Assembly (NCBI GenBank): GCA_037447655.1
Contig: JBBHKE010000576.1
Coordinates: 62,001-126,000 of the forward strand
DNA length: 64,000 nucleotides
Source: Zygnema cylindricum
Lineage: Eukaryota > Streptophyta > Zygnematophyceae > Zygnematales > Zygnemataceae
Direction: 5' to 3'
In this document: one piece after another, positions 1 to 11,269 of the stretch
How positions within the stretch are numbered: position 1 is the first letter of the stretch
Layout: each line of letters starts with the position of its first letter
Position numbers and translations under genes: made by a program
The notes under the pieces: generated by a model
What the model was told of the DNA's origin: nothing
What the model saw: only the letters and a program-made list of their open reading frames with translations
The model's database searches: none

Positions 1-40
1 ACGAAAAAAAAAAAAAAACCCAAAAATGAAATATACATAC

Positions 41-346
41 ATTGAACTTCGTGAGTGCAATAATCGCTCCGGCGATAATTAGTGCGGCTCCCGTGACTTG
101 AGTCAAAATATGAAGAAGAACCCATCGTCGCGTCCCGTGTCGTCCCAAACGGGCGATTAAAATTCCCACCGGAAGAACGACGGTGAAGCCGGCCCACATG
201 AGCCATCCATGAGCTTGGTACCATCCCTTGGAAGTCAGGGCTCCCTGTCCTTGTCCTTCTACTTCTTCTTGAGAAAAAGCATAAGAGACAAAAGAAAGAA
301 GAAACATGGCTAGAAGGAGAAGTTGTAATGGCATCCGGAGAGCCAT
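41..346 (-). CDS. Cytochrome b561-like membrane protein, first exon (partial)
   Basis: Reading the minus strand from the ATG at 346 gives 102 codons ending in a GTATGT donor at 40-35, so this is a first exon with a phase-0 intron; the rest lies off the left edge. The product starts with a hydrophobic signal sequence (MALRMPLQLLLLAMFLLSFV) and a short acidic linker. Two membrane segments follow, each with a histidine in the place expected for b561 haem ligands: His45 in the AHGWLMW stretch and His79 in LLHIL. The spacing and the 'HGWLMWAGFTVVLPVGILIAR' style match the cytochrome b561/ferric-reductase fold, which moves electrons across membranes. Plant relatives often carry a DOMON domain before this fold. 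Here the signal sequence runs almost directly into the b561 helices, so this is a short form without DOMON, or with it elsewhere. Family call good, substrate unknown. Confidence 0.72.
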
Positions 347-3300
347 TTTTGTTAAGGTGAGGTAGAAGAGAAGATGGGGAGATGGGGAAATGGGAGAAGG
401 GAGAGGGAGATGGGAGGTGGGCTTAGCTTAGAAGAATGCTTTTAGAAAATGTTATTAAGTTTCGAAGCGTTTTAGTAGAGGCCGGGAAGGGCGGGAGATT
501 TCGAGTTCTTTTTCGTACTTTTCGGTTGACTGTACGGTAGTTTACTTTTTCATTCTTTTATTTTTTGTTTTTGACTGGCTGTTGGTAGTGGTCCGTACGA
601 GTTGTATGGTACGGTATGCTGTGTTGGCAGTCTTTTCAAAGGACGTGGCGTTACGTTAGTCAAGATGTTCGTCAATCTGGGGCGTCGAGGTGCCACGCAG
701 TAAAAGTATGCACAGGTTTAGACGCGACACGTGGCAGTTTTTTACCTTGCATGCGTTGAAGAATCCGCCAGATTGCTAAAAGTTATGTTATGATGCGACG
801 GACCTTAACCGAGCCAAACCGTCCTTTCGTACATGTACTACACGTGTCTGAGAACGTGAAGAATTCGTGTGGCAGGAAAGGAACTGATGCAACTGGCTGT
901 TAGAAACAGACGTGGAAGCTGCAGGGCGTTGTTTGACCATCTTGACTGGGTGAACGTGTATGACGATTTGTCGTTTGATTTTTTGTTTCTTGCCGGTCGA
1001 CGAGATAGTGTTAGGACAAGATCTGGCCGTCAGATCCAGGTCACGAGTCCGACGACTGACGGTTATGGGATGTTGGCCAATAACTACTACACCGCGAATC
1101 GTTATTAGCGTTGAGAAATTATTAGAGTAAAGAAAAAATTAGCTTCATTCATTCTAACTTAGTGTCAGGATACGTGGCAGATTATGGTGCACGTCCTTAA
1201 ATAGTGTAGTTTATTCTATTTAAGGTATCAATGTCAAAATTTGGGGGCGCCGATATAGAGTTCATAACGCTAATAACGATTCGCGGTGTAGAGTACAGTG
1301 CTGTACACCGCGCATCGTAATTAGAGTAATGAAAAAATTAGAGTAAAAAAAGAGAAAAAAATAATTAGAGTAATTTACTCTAATTTATGTGATAGAACTG
1401 TTTCAGAAAGGAATTTACTCTAATTTAAGGGTACGTCCCCATGTAATCGGTACTTTGATAAAGTATTTTGGACTGTAGTGAAGATTCCCCGTACTACTTT
1501 GAAGAGCGTCCCAATTTTATGTGCGAAAATGAAATCGGAACTTTGACATGTGACTTTTGTAGACGTAGGTACAGCTTGTGATGATTGAAGCCGACTACGA
1601 AACTTCCGACGATTGGTGACGCCAACAAAAACAGCGACAGTGGTAGACGTCTAGATTTTTGTGAAATTGTAGACGTTTAGGGTTTGGTGAAATTGTGACG
1701 TCACGCTCACTTGTGACAACGTCGACGTCACTATTCAAGAACTTTACGCCATGGTTTCCCAATTTCATTTTTTCTACTTTTCTCATTCGACTTGCCATTA
1801 AAAAAAAACCTAAAAATTGTCAAAACAAATATTTTTCAAAGATCTTTCATTTTATATCAATATTGTCGTGTCTCGTTCTAAAAAGTGAGAGATAAAAGCG
1901 ATAGTGTGAGAGGGAGAGGGGAGAGGCGACGACGGCGAAAAATCATCCAAAGGACCCATGAATGAAAGTGGAGGTCAGAGACCCCTGCAAACTTTTTTCC
2001 GTACATGCGCGTGACGGCCACGGAGAAAAATAGCGAAGACTCTCCCCATTCCAAAAAAAATCGCTCTCGTGTGACGCGTGCGTGGGTCGGTTTTCATTCG
2101 CTGTTTGGGCGGTACTTTAACTAAAATCACCCCCTCGAGGTGATTTTTGATGAAGTTTTTTTCTGGGCTGGATTCTCTTGCCCGGGGGTCGAAAAGGGGA
2201 AAACGCCAAAATGCGTTCACATGACGACAAACACGCCGTACATCCAAAGTATGAATTTACGTTCACTGTACTTTGGTAAACATGATTTTATCGTACGGCT
2301 AAAGTTTTTGTCAAAGTTCCCTGAATTTTAGGGCAAAAAGACAGAGAAAAGTAGATACTTTAACACATGGGACGTACCCTAAATGTACAAAACCGACATC
2401 AATATTGGTGCTCTTGGTGGATACACAAAGCTGAAGAATTGAAGACGGCATTTGGCATTTCGAATTTTAAGGTTCAAACCTTCAAATTTCATACGTTACC
2501 CTGTTTAGTATTGACTTAATCAGGTATTTTCGGAACTACTGTAGCTCTAAGTACAGCAAGCGAAGCGCGATACTTATTGTGTATCGTTAAAAAGAAAATT
2601 ACGATGCATTAGTCATGTGATGGATGCACTAAAGTCATATTTTACTACAGTACAGTCGTGTACTGCATAGTCGTGTACTGCATCGATTTTTATCGAGGAT
2701 TTTGCGATGGTATGTGCAACTCTATCAAAATGCAGTTTACTGAGCCAATATTATATGCACTAAACTATTAAAATAGGTTTAGTGCGAAAACATGATGAAA
2801 AGCATATCAACAGTTTCAAAATTGAAAACTTGAGCTAATTGGCTTGGTTTTGACGTACTTTTATTTTACTTCTGAGGTAAACCTTTTACTATCATTGATA
2901 CAAGATGCTTTTTTTTTGGTTCTGAGGTTTGTTTTCTTCCATGCCTTTCATCTCTTAATCTTTCATATCTGATACGATATTTGGTTATATTTAATATTAC
3001 AACACTGTTTTTGCAATGCATTCATTCTGATTTGATTAACTTGGGTTTTGACCAAGCATGAAGAGACTATGGATTGCCATTTGATTCGGTTAATGTGATG
3101 CATGTGTGGTTTTAACAAATTCGGGTATTGCTATCGACACCTCTAGGCTTCTGAAAAGACACATTTCAGAACTCCAAAATCGCAGATCGGTGTGATGAGC
3201 ACTAATGAAGTCATGAATTATAACCAGAAAAAAATAAATTTTATCTACTTTTTCTTTAGAACTGACTTCAAGTATATATATATATATTTATCGATGATAC

Positions 3301-3818
3301 GATCTCCAATACAGCTCAAATCTGTAAAACATCGACATTCTACTAAAGAAAACCTCTCCACGGTAGAGAATTATAACAGTTACATCATAGAACATTTTTT
3401 TCTTTGCGGAACTGTTTTGGTTACAGCTAGAATGACAACATCCTGATTAGTTTCTTTCCGAACAAATTGTTCTAAAAAAACCGTAGTTCTCACATGCTAA
3501 AATATACCGAAAGACTTTCACCTACAACCATATATACTGTTTCCAATCCTCTTTTACGCATTAAAACTATCGATTCTCCCGACCCATACAAACCAGATGC
3601 TATCGGACAATATTTTGCTTTCCATCGAGCAGATCCACTTTATTAAAAACAAACAAACAAGGTTTACCCTCCTCTATTTTGAACCAAATCAGTATGATCC
3701 ACTCTAATTCCGGTGATGCAAGGAGATCTATGACTTCCGTCACATGCTTCCGCTACGCTTCGACTCTACAATCCTCACCGTACGAAAAGAAAACAAAAAG
3801 GGAAAAAAACGAAAACCA
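347..3818. other. Gene-poor stretch with MITE debris
   Basis: I see no supportable gene here. Open frames are short, lack family similarity and sit in AT-rich sequence. The stretch includes the promoter side of the b561 gene (from 347 rightwards), a 203-bp MITE at 1088-1290, a further single TIR-like end near 1304, runs of 'TTAGAGTAA' at about 1320-1430, and palindromic 'TACAGTACAG' motifs near 2650. The part just above 3660 is probably the 3' UTR of the GT23-like gene, which ends at 3819. Confidence 0.5.
1088..1290. mobile_element. MITE with 'TACACCG' TIRs (family 1)
   Basis: The left end reads TACACCGCGAATCGTTATTA and the right end is its reverse complement (TAATAACGATTCGCGGTGTA at 1271-1290), a perfect match over at least 20 bp. 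The interior is AT-rich and non-coding. If the terminal TA is the duplicated target, the element is of Tc1/mariner size and habit. Other members or single ends of the family lie near 8660, 19790, 26291, 35652, 44638 and 62001. Confidence 0.7.
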
Positions 3819-5258
3819 CTACCACTCGTCAAAATTAAGAGCCAAAATACCCGCAGCCAATTTGCCGCTTGTGAGACGAAGCTCGTTGATTAGCCGATTC
3901 CAATTAGAACCCAAAACCCCGATGAAATAATCACACTCTCCGGCTATTATAAGATTCGCCAGACTTAGTAGGACGAGGCGATGGGAACCAATGGACTGTT
4001 CGTATTTCTTCATGGTTGTACCCGTACGCTCATTTTGTGTGTATAAAAAGTTCCAATCCGGATACTTGCTGATGTCATCGATCACACTCTGTAACCCAAA
4101 CACACCAACAACTCATGTCGTGAGTCATGTTACTAAAGTACTTACTCACATCACATTATTATGTGAAACGGTCCAAGTGAGAAATTATCTTATTACATCA
4201 CATTATTTATGTTAACCGGACCTTACTGCATCATGTTACCAACAAATCGCCAACTACTTTACTTATTACATCAATGCAGTATGCTACCTGAAACACCTCA
4301 ACATACGTCACCGCGTCACATTACCATATTACTTTATGTTACCATATAACGTCACATACTGTTATTAAGTTACATTATTGTATTCTACGCTCGACATGTT
4401 TCTAGTAATATCCCATTAATATATTAACCTCACCACGTCACAATACCGTCTTACTCTGATTACATCCCATTATTATGCTAACTGAAACCACACCAATGAA
4501 TCACCACCTCACTTCTTATTCCATCACATTCTATCTGGAAACACACCAACAACTCACCATGTCACATTTACTACACTGCTTATTAAACCACACATTATTA
4601 CGTCACATTATACTACAAGTAGCTTTATTGTACATTACGTCACAGTAATATTATTGCATTACATTTTTGTATTCTACACCCAACATGTAATAATATGCTA
4701 TGCTACATTGCACTAGAAAGTAAAAAATTACATTGTTATCACGTGAATTCCACATCGTGTTATATGGTATTTTGAATTAAAATCTATTCGATTTTGTTAA
4801 ATAAACTGATAACATTAACCCATTCATTCCATTCCCATTCATGTTACCTGCATCTCTGTACTCAGCCAGACCCACTTTATATCCGGGACGTGACGCCGTA
4901 ATCTTTCCGCGAGATACATAAAGGCCGGAAATGAAAAAATTTGCATTTCGTCTTTTTTGTCGCCTTGTCGAACGTGTATGCTCACAATTGGTCTAGGAAT
5001 AAAGGGCTTTTCATTCGCCCAAGAATGAAATTCGAGTGACGACTTGTCAATTTGAATATTATTTAGAAGTTCGGCTTCCATAGGATCCAATTGGCGAGAA
5101 AGTTCCAACGTTCGTTGTTCAAATTGCAAAGATTCTGTAATTTTTCGTGCGGCTATTTTTCCGTACACTTCGTGGCGCACACGATTGGTTTCGTGACACA
5201 ATTTCTTTGAAGGCCATCGCAACATGTAGCGAGTAACTTGAGCTCTCCACCAACTCGC
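3819..5258 (-). CDS. GT23 (alpha-1,6-fucosyltransferase, FUT8-like) last two exons
   Basis: Two minus-strand exons are visible. The first, 5258-4848, follows a TTTTTCTAG acceptor and begins with Ala-Ser-Trp-Trp-Arg. It carries the fucosyltransferase signature around 'PIVSIHVRQGDK', the GDP-fucose binding His-x-Arg region. It ends at CAG before a GTAACA donor. The second, 4088-3819, follows TTACAG, keeps phase 0, contains 'GVLGSNWNRLINELR' near its end, and stops at TAG. Together they encode 226 residues of the catalytic C-terminus, against about 575 for animal FUT8. FUT8 enzymes add core fucose to N-glycans in the Golgi. The exact acceptor of this plant or algal branch is inferred, not seen. 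The N-terminal half, including any membrane anchor, is missing: no further exon is recognisable before RID3 exon 6 at 6099. See findings. Confidence 0.75.
4089..4847. repeat. GT23 intron filled with degenerate ~18-25 bp repeat
   Basis: This intron is built largely from decayed copies of a motif like TTACATCACATTATTATGTT, with GAAAC or CACCAAC spacers. No open frame or splice-like exon is visible inside. It looks like an old minisatellite that expanded within the intron. Confidence 0.55.
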
Positions 5259-5270
5259 CTAGAAAAAGAG

Positions 5271-5338
5271 AGAGAGAGGGGGTGAGCGTGAGAGAGAGAG
5301 AGAGAGAGTGAGTGAGAGATAAAGAGTGAGAGAGAGAG
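5271..5338. repeat. GA/CT tract directly upstream of the GT23 acceptor
   Basis: The plus strand is GAGAGAGAGGGGGTGAGCG-type; the gene's own (minus) strand is pyrimidine-rich and runs into the CTAG acceptor. It acts at least as an extended polypyrimidine tract. Confidence 0.7.
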
Positions 5339-5567
5339 GTGTCGAAAGATTAGGCTTTGATAGAAGTTATCTTCTGATTAGAAAACTAGCTGTGCTTAAG
5401 AATACCGAAATCTAGAATTACGTAGCCTGTTTTAGTGCCTAGAATTACGGTATCTCAGTTTGTCCCTCTTTGCTTCCGTCTGTTTTATTTTACGTACCTT
5501 TAGACAATTAGAATCCGGTCAAAGATCTGTTTATAAATCTTGACCGCAGCTATAGGAAACTTCCTCT

Positions 5568-5866
5568 AGTTTCCGAGAGATCACTCTCGGGATATTTTTT
5601 CTGTTTTCTATTTATAACTTGTTTTACCTTTTCATTTTAAATCAATTCAATACACAGACTTTTCTGTCCCTTTATCTCCACTCTATTTGTCATCATGTCA
5701 TCACCTTTAATACCTTCAAATTAGGAAAGATCCTCTAGTTTCCAAGAAGTCACTCTTGAGATATTTTTCTGTTTTCTATTTAACTCTGTTTTGTCTTTTC
5801 AGTTTTATCATTTCAATCAACAGACTTTTCTGTCCCTTCATTTCCACTCTATTTGTCATCATGTCT
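5568..5866 (+). repeat. Tandem duplication of ~140 bp
   Basis: Two diverged direct copies, about 5568-5699 and 5726-5866, share 'CCTCTAGTTTCC', 'TTTTCTGTTTTCTATTTA' and 'ACAGACTTTTCTGTCCCTT' in the same order. No coding potential is seen. It lies in the gap where the end of RID3 and the start of the GT23 gene should be. Confidence 0.65.
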
Positions 5867-5876
5867 TTCCATGCTA

Positions 5877-6092
5877 AAAAAAGGGAGAGGGAGGGACGGA
5901 GAGAGAGGGGAAAGAGGGAGGACAGAGAGGGGAAGGGGGGGAGAGAGAGGGAGAGAGAGTGGGAAGGAGAGAGAGAGCAAGAGTGGGAGAGGGAGAGGAA
6001 GCGGGAGAGAGAGTGGGAGAGGAAGAGGGAGAGGGAGAGGAAAGAGAGAGAGGGAGCGGAAGGGGGAGGGAGACAGAGAGAGAGAGAGCAGT
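5877..6092. repeat. GA-rich (sense CT-rich) tract after RID3 exon 6
   Basis: About 215 bp of GAGAGGGA-type purines on the plus strand, starting immediately downstream (in gene direction) of the last RID3 exon. The long open frames it produces on both strands are low-complexity Ser/Leu/Pro or Arg/Glu runs and are not genes. Confidence 0.8.
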
Positions 6093-6098
6093 GATGAC

Positions 6099-7161
6099 AT
6101 GCCTTTAGGATGTTGAAACTTCCTTAACATTTTTTTGGATGCTGTATCCCAAACACACGCTGAACAGTCCTCCGAAGCCGAAATAAGAAGTATTGAATCC
6201 ATACTGAAGGCAAGAGCTGTCACTGCCCGTCTGCAAAAGTATACAAACAAAGATTTTCTTGTTTTCTTTCTTAAGGCTCAGGGTTTTTTAGGCGTTTTTT
6301 CTAGGGTTCAGGAGTCTTTAATCCATACTGAAGGCAAGAGCTGTTACTGCCTGTCTGCAAACTTGTAGTTTTAATTATTTCTTTTTTTAACTTCTGTTTT
6401 TTTTTCTTACTTGTGTCCATCCAAAAGGGCGTCATCTTGACCGGAATTCCCGCCCACACTCGCACTCCCTCCATAATTTAGAGATGTGATGAAAATCCGA
6501 CCGTCAAATCCTCCCGCATAAAGACAATATTCTCCAGGATCCATGAGAGCCGCATTTATTGAGACTGGGAAGACAATGGATCGCAAAAGGGCACCGAGGG
6601 AGAGACTATAAAACTGTCCTGGAGTGAGAGAAAGACGAAAATTGCAAAAAAAATGAGGGAGGGAAAGCTGAGGAGAATGTGGAAGTTAATCGAAACTGTT
6701 GTATGGGAAAAGGTACACAATTTGAACCTAAAGTTGCCCAGGTATGATGGAAAAAGCACATAAAAAGTACGGCCTCAAACTGCCCAGGAAAGGGAGAAAG
6801 ACGAAAAAAGCAAAAAACGAGGGAGAGTCCTGAAGAGAGCATAAAAATCACAAAATCTTTTAAGAACAAGATTTGAAAAAATAAAAAAAGAAGACCTTTC
6901 TGTTTAATTTTTCTTCATATTTTGTTCTTTTCCTAAAAAAATACTCAAGTCTTTACTTAAAGAGAATGGTGGACAATCTAAACGCCCCATTTAAGGAGAG
7001 ATGTTTCTCTGCGAATTAAGAGAGGTTAAAAAAAGGATTTTCAAATGTAGAGAGAAAAAAAACTGAAACGTTTTTTTTATGTCAAGCAGAGAATGTCTGC
7101 AAAAGAGAGAAGATATTGAAAGGCAGAAAAATCCAAATGTAGAGAGAGAGAGAGAAGAGGG

Positions 7162-7219
<58 letters not shown>

Positions 7220-10200
7220 AGAGAGAGGAGAGAGAGACAAAGAAATGTACACCATGAATCGCCATGGAACATATGGCTTTATTTTAGTGTTACTAAATTT
7301 AATTTAGGTCTGAGCTACATGGACGAGTTTCAACCGCTTACCAAATTAGTGTTAAGAGAGAAAAAAATGTATTTTTAACGCTATTTTATGTTCAGGGGTC
7401 AAAACGGGGAGGGGGGGAGGGAGGGAGGGAGGGGGGGAGAGAGGGAGGGAGAGAGAGAGGGAGGGGAGGGAGAGAGAGGGAGAGAGAGGGAGAGAGAGGG
7501 AGAGCGAGAGCGGGGGAGGGAGAGAGAGAGTTCGAAAACACTTTGAAAAGAGAGAAGCAAAATATAAAAGTGAACGGGGATGTACCTTGCACGTGTGGTC
7601 TGCCGAACACGAGACAACCACCGCACTACTCCCTCCACTCCCTGCAAACAATCCTGTGACAGGTTGACTATGGTCCGCCCAACTATACATCGGGGAAACC
7701 GCCCTCGATTCTCCTCCTCCGGCTCGAGGATCGTTCGCACTGTCTAACATTCTGTATTCCCACATATTCCCGAGAAAAAATGGCCCCAAGTGGGAGATGA
7801 TCTTTAGGGAATTTCTAGGGTTTTAAAGGCTTTTCCAAGGTGAACGAGGTTTTTTTAGGTTTGTGTGGTTAACGTTTTGGAATGTGAAATGAAGCAAGGG
7901 CTGGAAACTATGAGGGTTGATGATCTTTTTTTCGCCACTTAAATCGTTTTTTCCTGTGGACACATTGTCCGATTTAATCCGTTTTTTCCGGTGTACACAT
8001 GTCCCATTTGAATCTGTTGATAAGAGTCTTACATTTCCCTCCACAACCACCTTGTAAGCACAAAAAAAAAATGAATCTAAAGGGTAAAAGACAACAATCT
8101 TTACTAAAATAGCAATCCATGGTGTACACCGCTCGTTGCTCCCAGAGTTAGTGAATAATTAATGTTAACACTTTATTAGATTCAACTACACAATATTATG
8201 TTTTATCACGTGGCACATTATGTACCACTTAATTACATAAAGTTATTAGAATTAGTTTATGATTTTGGGTAAACCATTCACTGGAAATAGAGTGATTCAT
8301 AACATTCCAGCTATACTTCAACAATTTCACTCTAGTTGAGCTTTTCTACTAGATTTCAATTACAACGCATAAGAGTAGATAAGTTTTCACTCTTTTACCA
8401 CACTTTTCCAGCCATACTTAACAACAATCTCATTCCAAATGAGATTTTCCATTGGTTTCTCATTAAAACACTACAACTTGAATTGCTATTAGCGTCAATG
8501 TTTCTATCGCCACACAAAGTCTCAAACCATCTTTTCTACATGCTCACTTGTACCATTCTCAATTCAAAGATTAAGATTGAAAGGCAGGGATCTCTCTAAA
8601 TAGAAACCAGCCACGTGTGCAGCGAGAAAAGTTGATTAAATTGACGAAAAAACATTGACGCTAATAACGATCCACAGTGTAGAGAATCTCTATCTTATCA
8701 TCGTATCTATTGTCTTTATCTCGTCCTTATATTTCCAATGCAACCGTCGAATTTAGAATCAGACACGTGTGCACGGAAGCAAGTTGGTTAAAGTTGTGAA
8801 AAAAACATTGAAGCTAACCGCAATTAAAGGTGTACTACAGTAAATAAGTTTTTCACCCTTTTTCTGTGTCCACAGTTGTCAGATTTTTTAACGGTCAACT
8901 CTACCAATGTAGGGAAAAGATCAACTTTAATGCGGACAATGTAGAAAAAAAAAAAGGAAGAAGCGTTTACCTGACAAAATTCAAAAAAATACATTTAAAG
9001 ACCCTTAAAAACCCTGAAAACACCGTGAAAACACCGAAAGAAAACCTAAGAAACCCCTAAAAACCTCTAAAAAGGATCCCCTAAAAACCCAAAAAAAAAC
9101 CAGGGAAAACTAAGGAAAAAAAGGAAAAGAAGGGTAGAAAGTTCTAATACCTTACAACGGGCCATACATTCACCAAAGTATCCTCCCCTCCCGAGATTAT
9201 GAGGGAGTCGTCGTCCGAAAATACAAGAGCAGAAACCGCCTTGTAGTGTGCACTCCAGGACCTTAATAAGTGGCCACTAGACACCTGATTTGACGGGTTT
9301 AAAGGGGTTTAAAGGGGTTTAAAGGGGTTTTGGGAGGTTAAGAGGGGTCTTTCAGGTTTTCTACGGTTAGATTTACCCGGTTTTGCAGGAGTTCACCTAG
9401 TCTTTTACAAGTTTTTCAGGGTTTTTTGAGTTTTACGCTTTGAAGTGGGCACTCCAAGACCAAAATGAATGGCCACTAGACACCTGAATTATGGGTTTAA
9501 AGGGGTTTTAAAGGAGTTTTAAAGGTGTGTCTAAGGAATTCACTTGCACGCATTACATCTCCTGGAATGAACAAGATGCAATTTGCATACACTACTTTAA
9601 AATAAAACTGCATTTTTTCCCCTTCATAATATATATATACAAACATTTCAACAATAACCCGAGTACAGAAAGACAGAATGAAACTGTCTTTTTCCACAAA
9701 CACAGATTTCATGAATAACCTGGGAAGGTAAAAATTACATGCATACCTCCCAAAGATAGACTCTCCCTAATTGGCCTCCACCAGCCAATAGCGCTCCATC
9801 ATTAGAGCACGCCACGGGTCCTATGGCCTCCACGAGAAAACTCCTCAACGCACTCTGAGACTGTTGTAATCTCATCCCATACCAACACAAACATTCGGTT
9901 AACGTTGAATTTGGTGAACATTTTTTTGGTGAACATTTTTCTGGTGAACGTTACGTTTGGTAAACAGTACATTCGGTAAACATTCGATTCGGTAAACATG
10001 AAATTTGGAAAAAGGAATAATTGGTACACAGTGGATTTGGTAAACATTAAATTTGGTAAAGATAACATTCGGTAAATATGAAGAATTTTGTAAACATCAT
10101 ATTTGGTAAACAGTAAATTCGGTAAACATCAGATTCGATAATCATTAAAGTAGGTATACAATAAATTTGGAAAACATTGTATGTGATGAACATGAAATTT

Positions 10201-11269
10201 AAATCTGGTAAACATACGTTTGGCAATTATAAATGTGGCAAACATATAATTCAGTAAACATTAAATTTGATAATCATTACATGTGGTAAACATCACATTC
10301 GGTAAACATTACCTTTGGTTAACATTACATTTGGTAAATATCAGATTTGGTAAACATTACATGTGGTAAAATTACTATTGGTAAATACTAAATTTGATTA
10401 GCATGAAATTTGTTAGACATTGTAGTTACACAGTTATAAGGTAATAAAAAACCAACTCCTGAATGGACAAAACTGATCCATGTAATTGGTGTGAATATAA
10501 TTGAGAACAGAAAATTTAATCGTTGTATGGAACAAAAGGATCTTCACATGAACTCTAAATCGAAATTATCCTCAGCCCACTCTAATTTAAAAACTGTAAT
10601 GTTGAAGTAACAAAGGAGGTCCACATTAATAAGGGACAAAAATGGGCCTGATAAAGTTTAATGTTTTTGTGTTGCCTAGTGTGAAATGAGAAAAAATGAG
10701 ATGAAAAACTGGTAAAATTAGTGAAATCTATAGTGGTAAAAATCCTTTACTTATGGTATTTTGTTGAGCCAAAAGACATAAAAACAAGAGACAAAAAAAA
10801 AAGGAGCAAGAGAAAAGAAATCAACAAAAAAAATTAGAGCAAGTAAACCAAAATAACCAAAAAACCTAAAAAACTTCTCTCTCTCTCTCTCACTCTCTCT
10901 ATCTCTCCATACCTTAGACCAAAGCCAGAAAAATATAGCTCCGCCCGAATTGATAAGCTGACTGGAAGCCACATAATCTGTCCCTACAGCACACATCGAG
11001 TTTCTACCGGAAGCCATGGATTGTCCGGCAACCGGCTTATAATTGGCCACTTGTTTCCCGGAGTTAAGGTCCCACGCCATAAGAGGAGAATCGACGGATG
11101 ACGCGGCAACCACTATCTCCTTCATGGCAGCCATGGCTGCAAAGAGTTCCAAAGCTGCAAGAGGTTTCGGGAGAGTTTCCGGCAGATTTTCCGTGGGAGT
11201 TCCCGGGAGAATTTCGGCTGAGGAACTATATTTGTCATTCGCCACCTTGCTCGACTTTTCTACGTGCAC
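6099..11269 (-). CDS. RID3: WD40 protein RID3 / WDR18 / Ipi3-like, six exons, 3' end missing
   Basis: Six minus-strand exons: 11269-10913, 9860-9747, 9284-9151, 7751-7586, 6613-6411 and 6230-about 6099. The first five junctions keep phase: 0, 0, 2 (AG|A), 0, 2 (AA|A). The product begins with an 'EIVVAAS' strand, then WD repeats around 'GHLLRSWSAHYKAVSALVFS', 'DHTCK', 'LLRSIVFP..INAALMDPGE' and 'RAVTALAFSMDSILLISASE'. This order matches plant RID3 and its yeast/animal relatives Ipi3/WDR18, subunits of the Rix1 complex in pre-60S ribosome and ITS2 processing in the nucleus. Start is uncertain: Met at 11269 gives an unusual 45-residue leader; Met at 11134 or 11125 fits the family better. The last visible exon reads to 'FQHPKG' with a GC donor (after 6103) or a weak GT donor (after 6099). 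The C-terminal part (about 70 residues in the Arabidopsis protein, from memory) is not found. Confidence 0.85.
6318..6362 (-). repeat. Partial second copy of RID3 exon 6
   Basis: The minus strand repeats the acceptor (TTTGCAG) and the first ~40 bases of exon 6 ('RAVTALAFSMD' codons) with a few changes, then meets TAA. It sits about 130 bp upstream of the real exon in gene direction. It is a decayed duplicate with a still-plausible 3' splice site. Confidence 0.75.
7141..7237. repeat. (GA)n microsatellite in RID3 intron 4
   Basis: Nearly pure GA with a GGGG interruption at each end; pyrimidine-rich on the RID3 sense strand. Confidence 0.85.
7401..7532. repeat. GGGA/GA tract just after RID3 exon 4 donor
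   Basis: A 130-bp purine tract lies 50-190 bp beyond the exon 4 donor (7585). On the gene's sense strand it is CCCT/CT-rich. It has the same polarity as the tract after exon 6. Confidence 0.8.
8480..8840. repeat. Decayed MITE ends and direct repeats in RID3 intron 3
   Basis: Inverted 'GCTATTAGCGTCAATGTTT' (about 8486) and 'AAACATTGACGCTAATAAC' (about 8652) bracket a short segment. A direct repeat follows: 'CACGTGTGCA...AAGTTG' then 'AACATTGA(C/A)GCTAA' at about 8600-8690 and again at 8763-8835. The ends resemble the TACACCG family. All lies within the intron between exons 3 and 4. Confidence 0.5.
9241..9520 (-). repeat. RID3 exon 3 start duplicated, with TTTAAAGGGG repeats
   Basis: The 5' part of exon 3 (acceptor plus 'VSSGHL..SWSAH' codons, about 9241-9287) recurs at about 9438-9484 with its acceptor (TTCAG) intact. 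Both copies are followed on the plus strand by GGGTTTAAAGGGG runs (9296-9331 and 9491-9520), showing that exon end and intron repeat were copied together. The second copy loses its frame after about 15 codons. Confidence 0.75.
9895..10430. repeat. Degenerate minisatellite in RID3 intron 1
   Basis: About 25-30 copies of a ~19-bp unit like ATTTGGTAAACATTA, with the core GGTAAACA kept best. It fills half of intron 1 (9861-10912). Not CRISPR-like: there are no unique spacers of constant length. Confidence 0.75.

Noticed and set aside
869-1108. 79-codon plus-strand frame
   Set aside because: Its end runs into the MITE TIR, it starts at a non-ATG codon, and it shows no family similarity.
5258-6103. 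Chimeric RID3-GT23 fusion protein
   Set aside because: Neither possible donor of RID3 exon 6 keeps the frame into the GT23 exon, so a fusion protein is not supported as read.
5756-6250. Arg/Glu-rich and Ser/Leu-rich open frames around 6 kb
   Set aside because: Simple-repeat translation on both strands; only the last part of the minus frame (RID3 exon 6) is real.
9895-10430. Regular repeats resembling a CRISPR array
   Set aside because: Repeat unit is ~19 bp with no constant spacers, in an intron of a eukaryotic gene.
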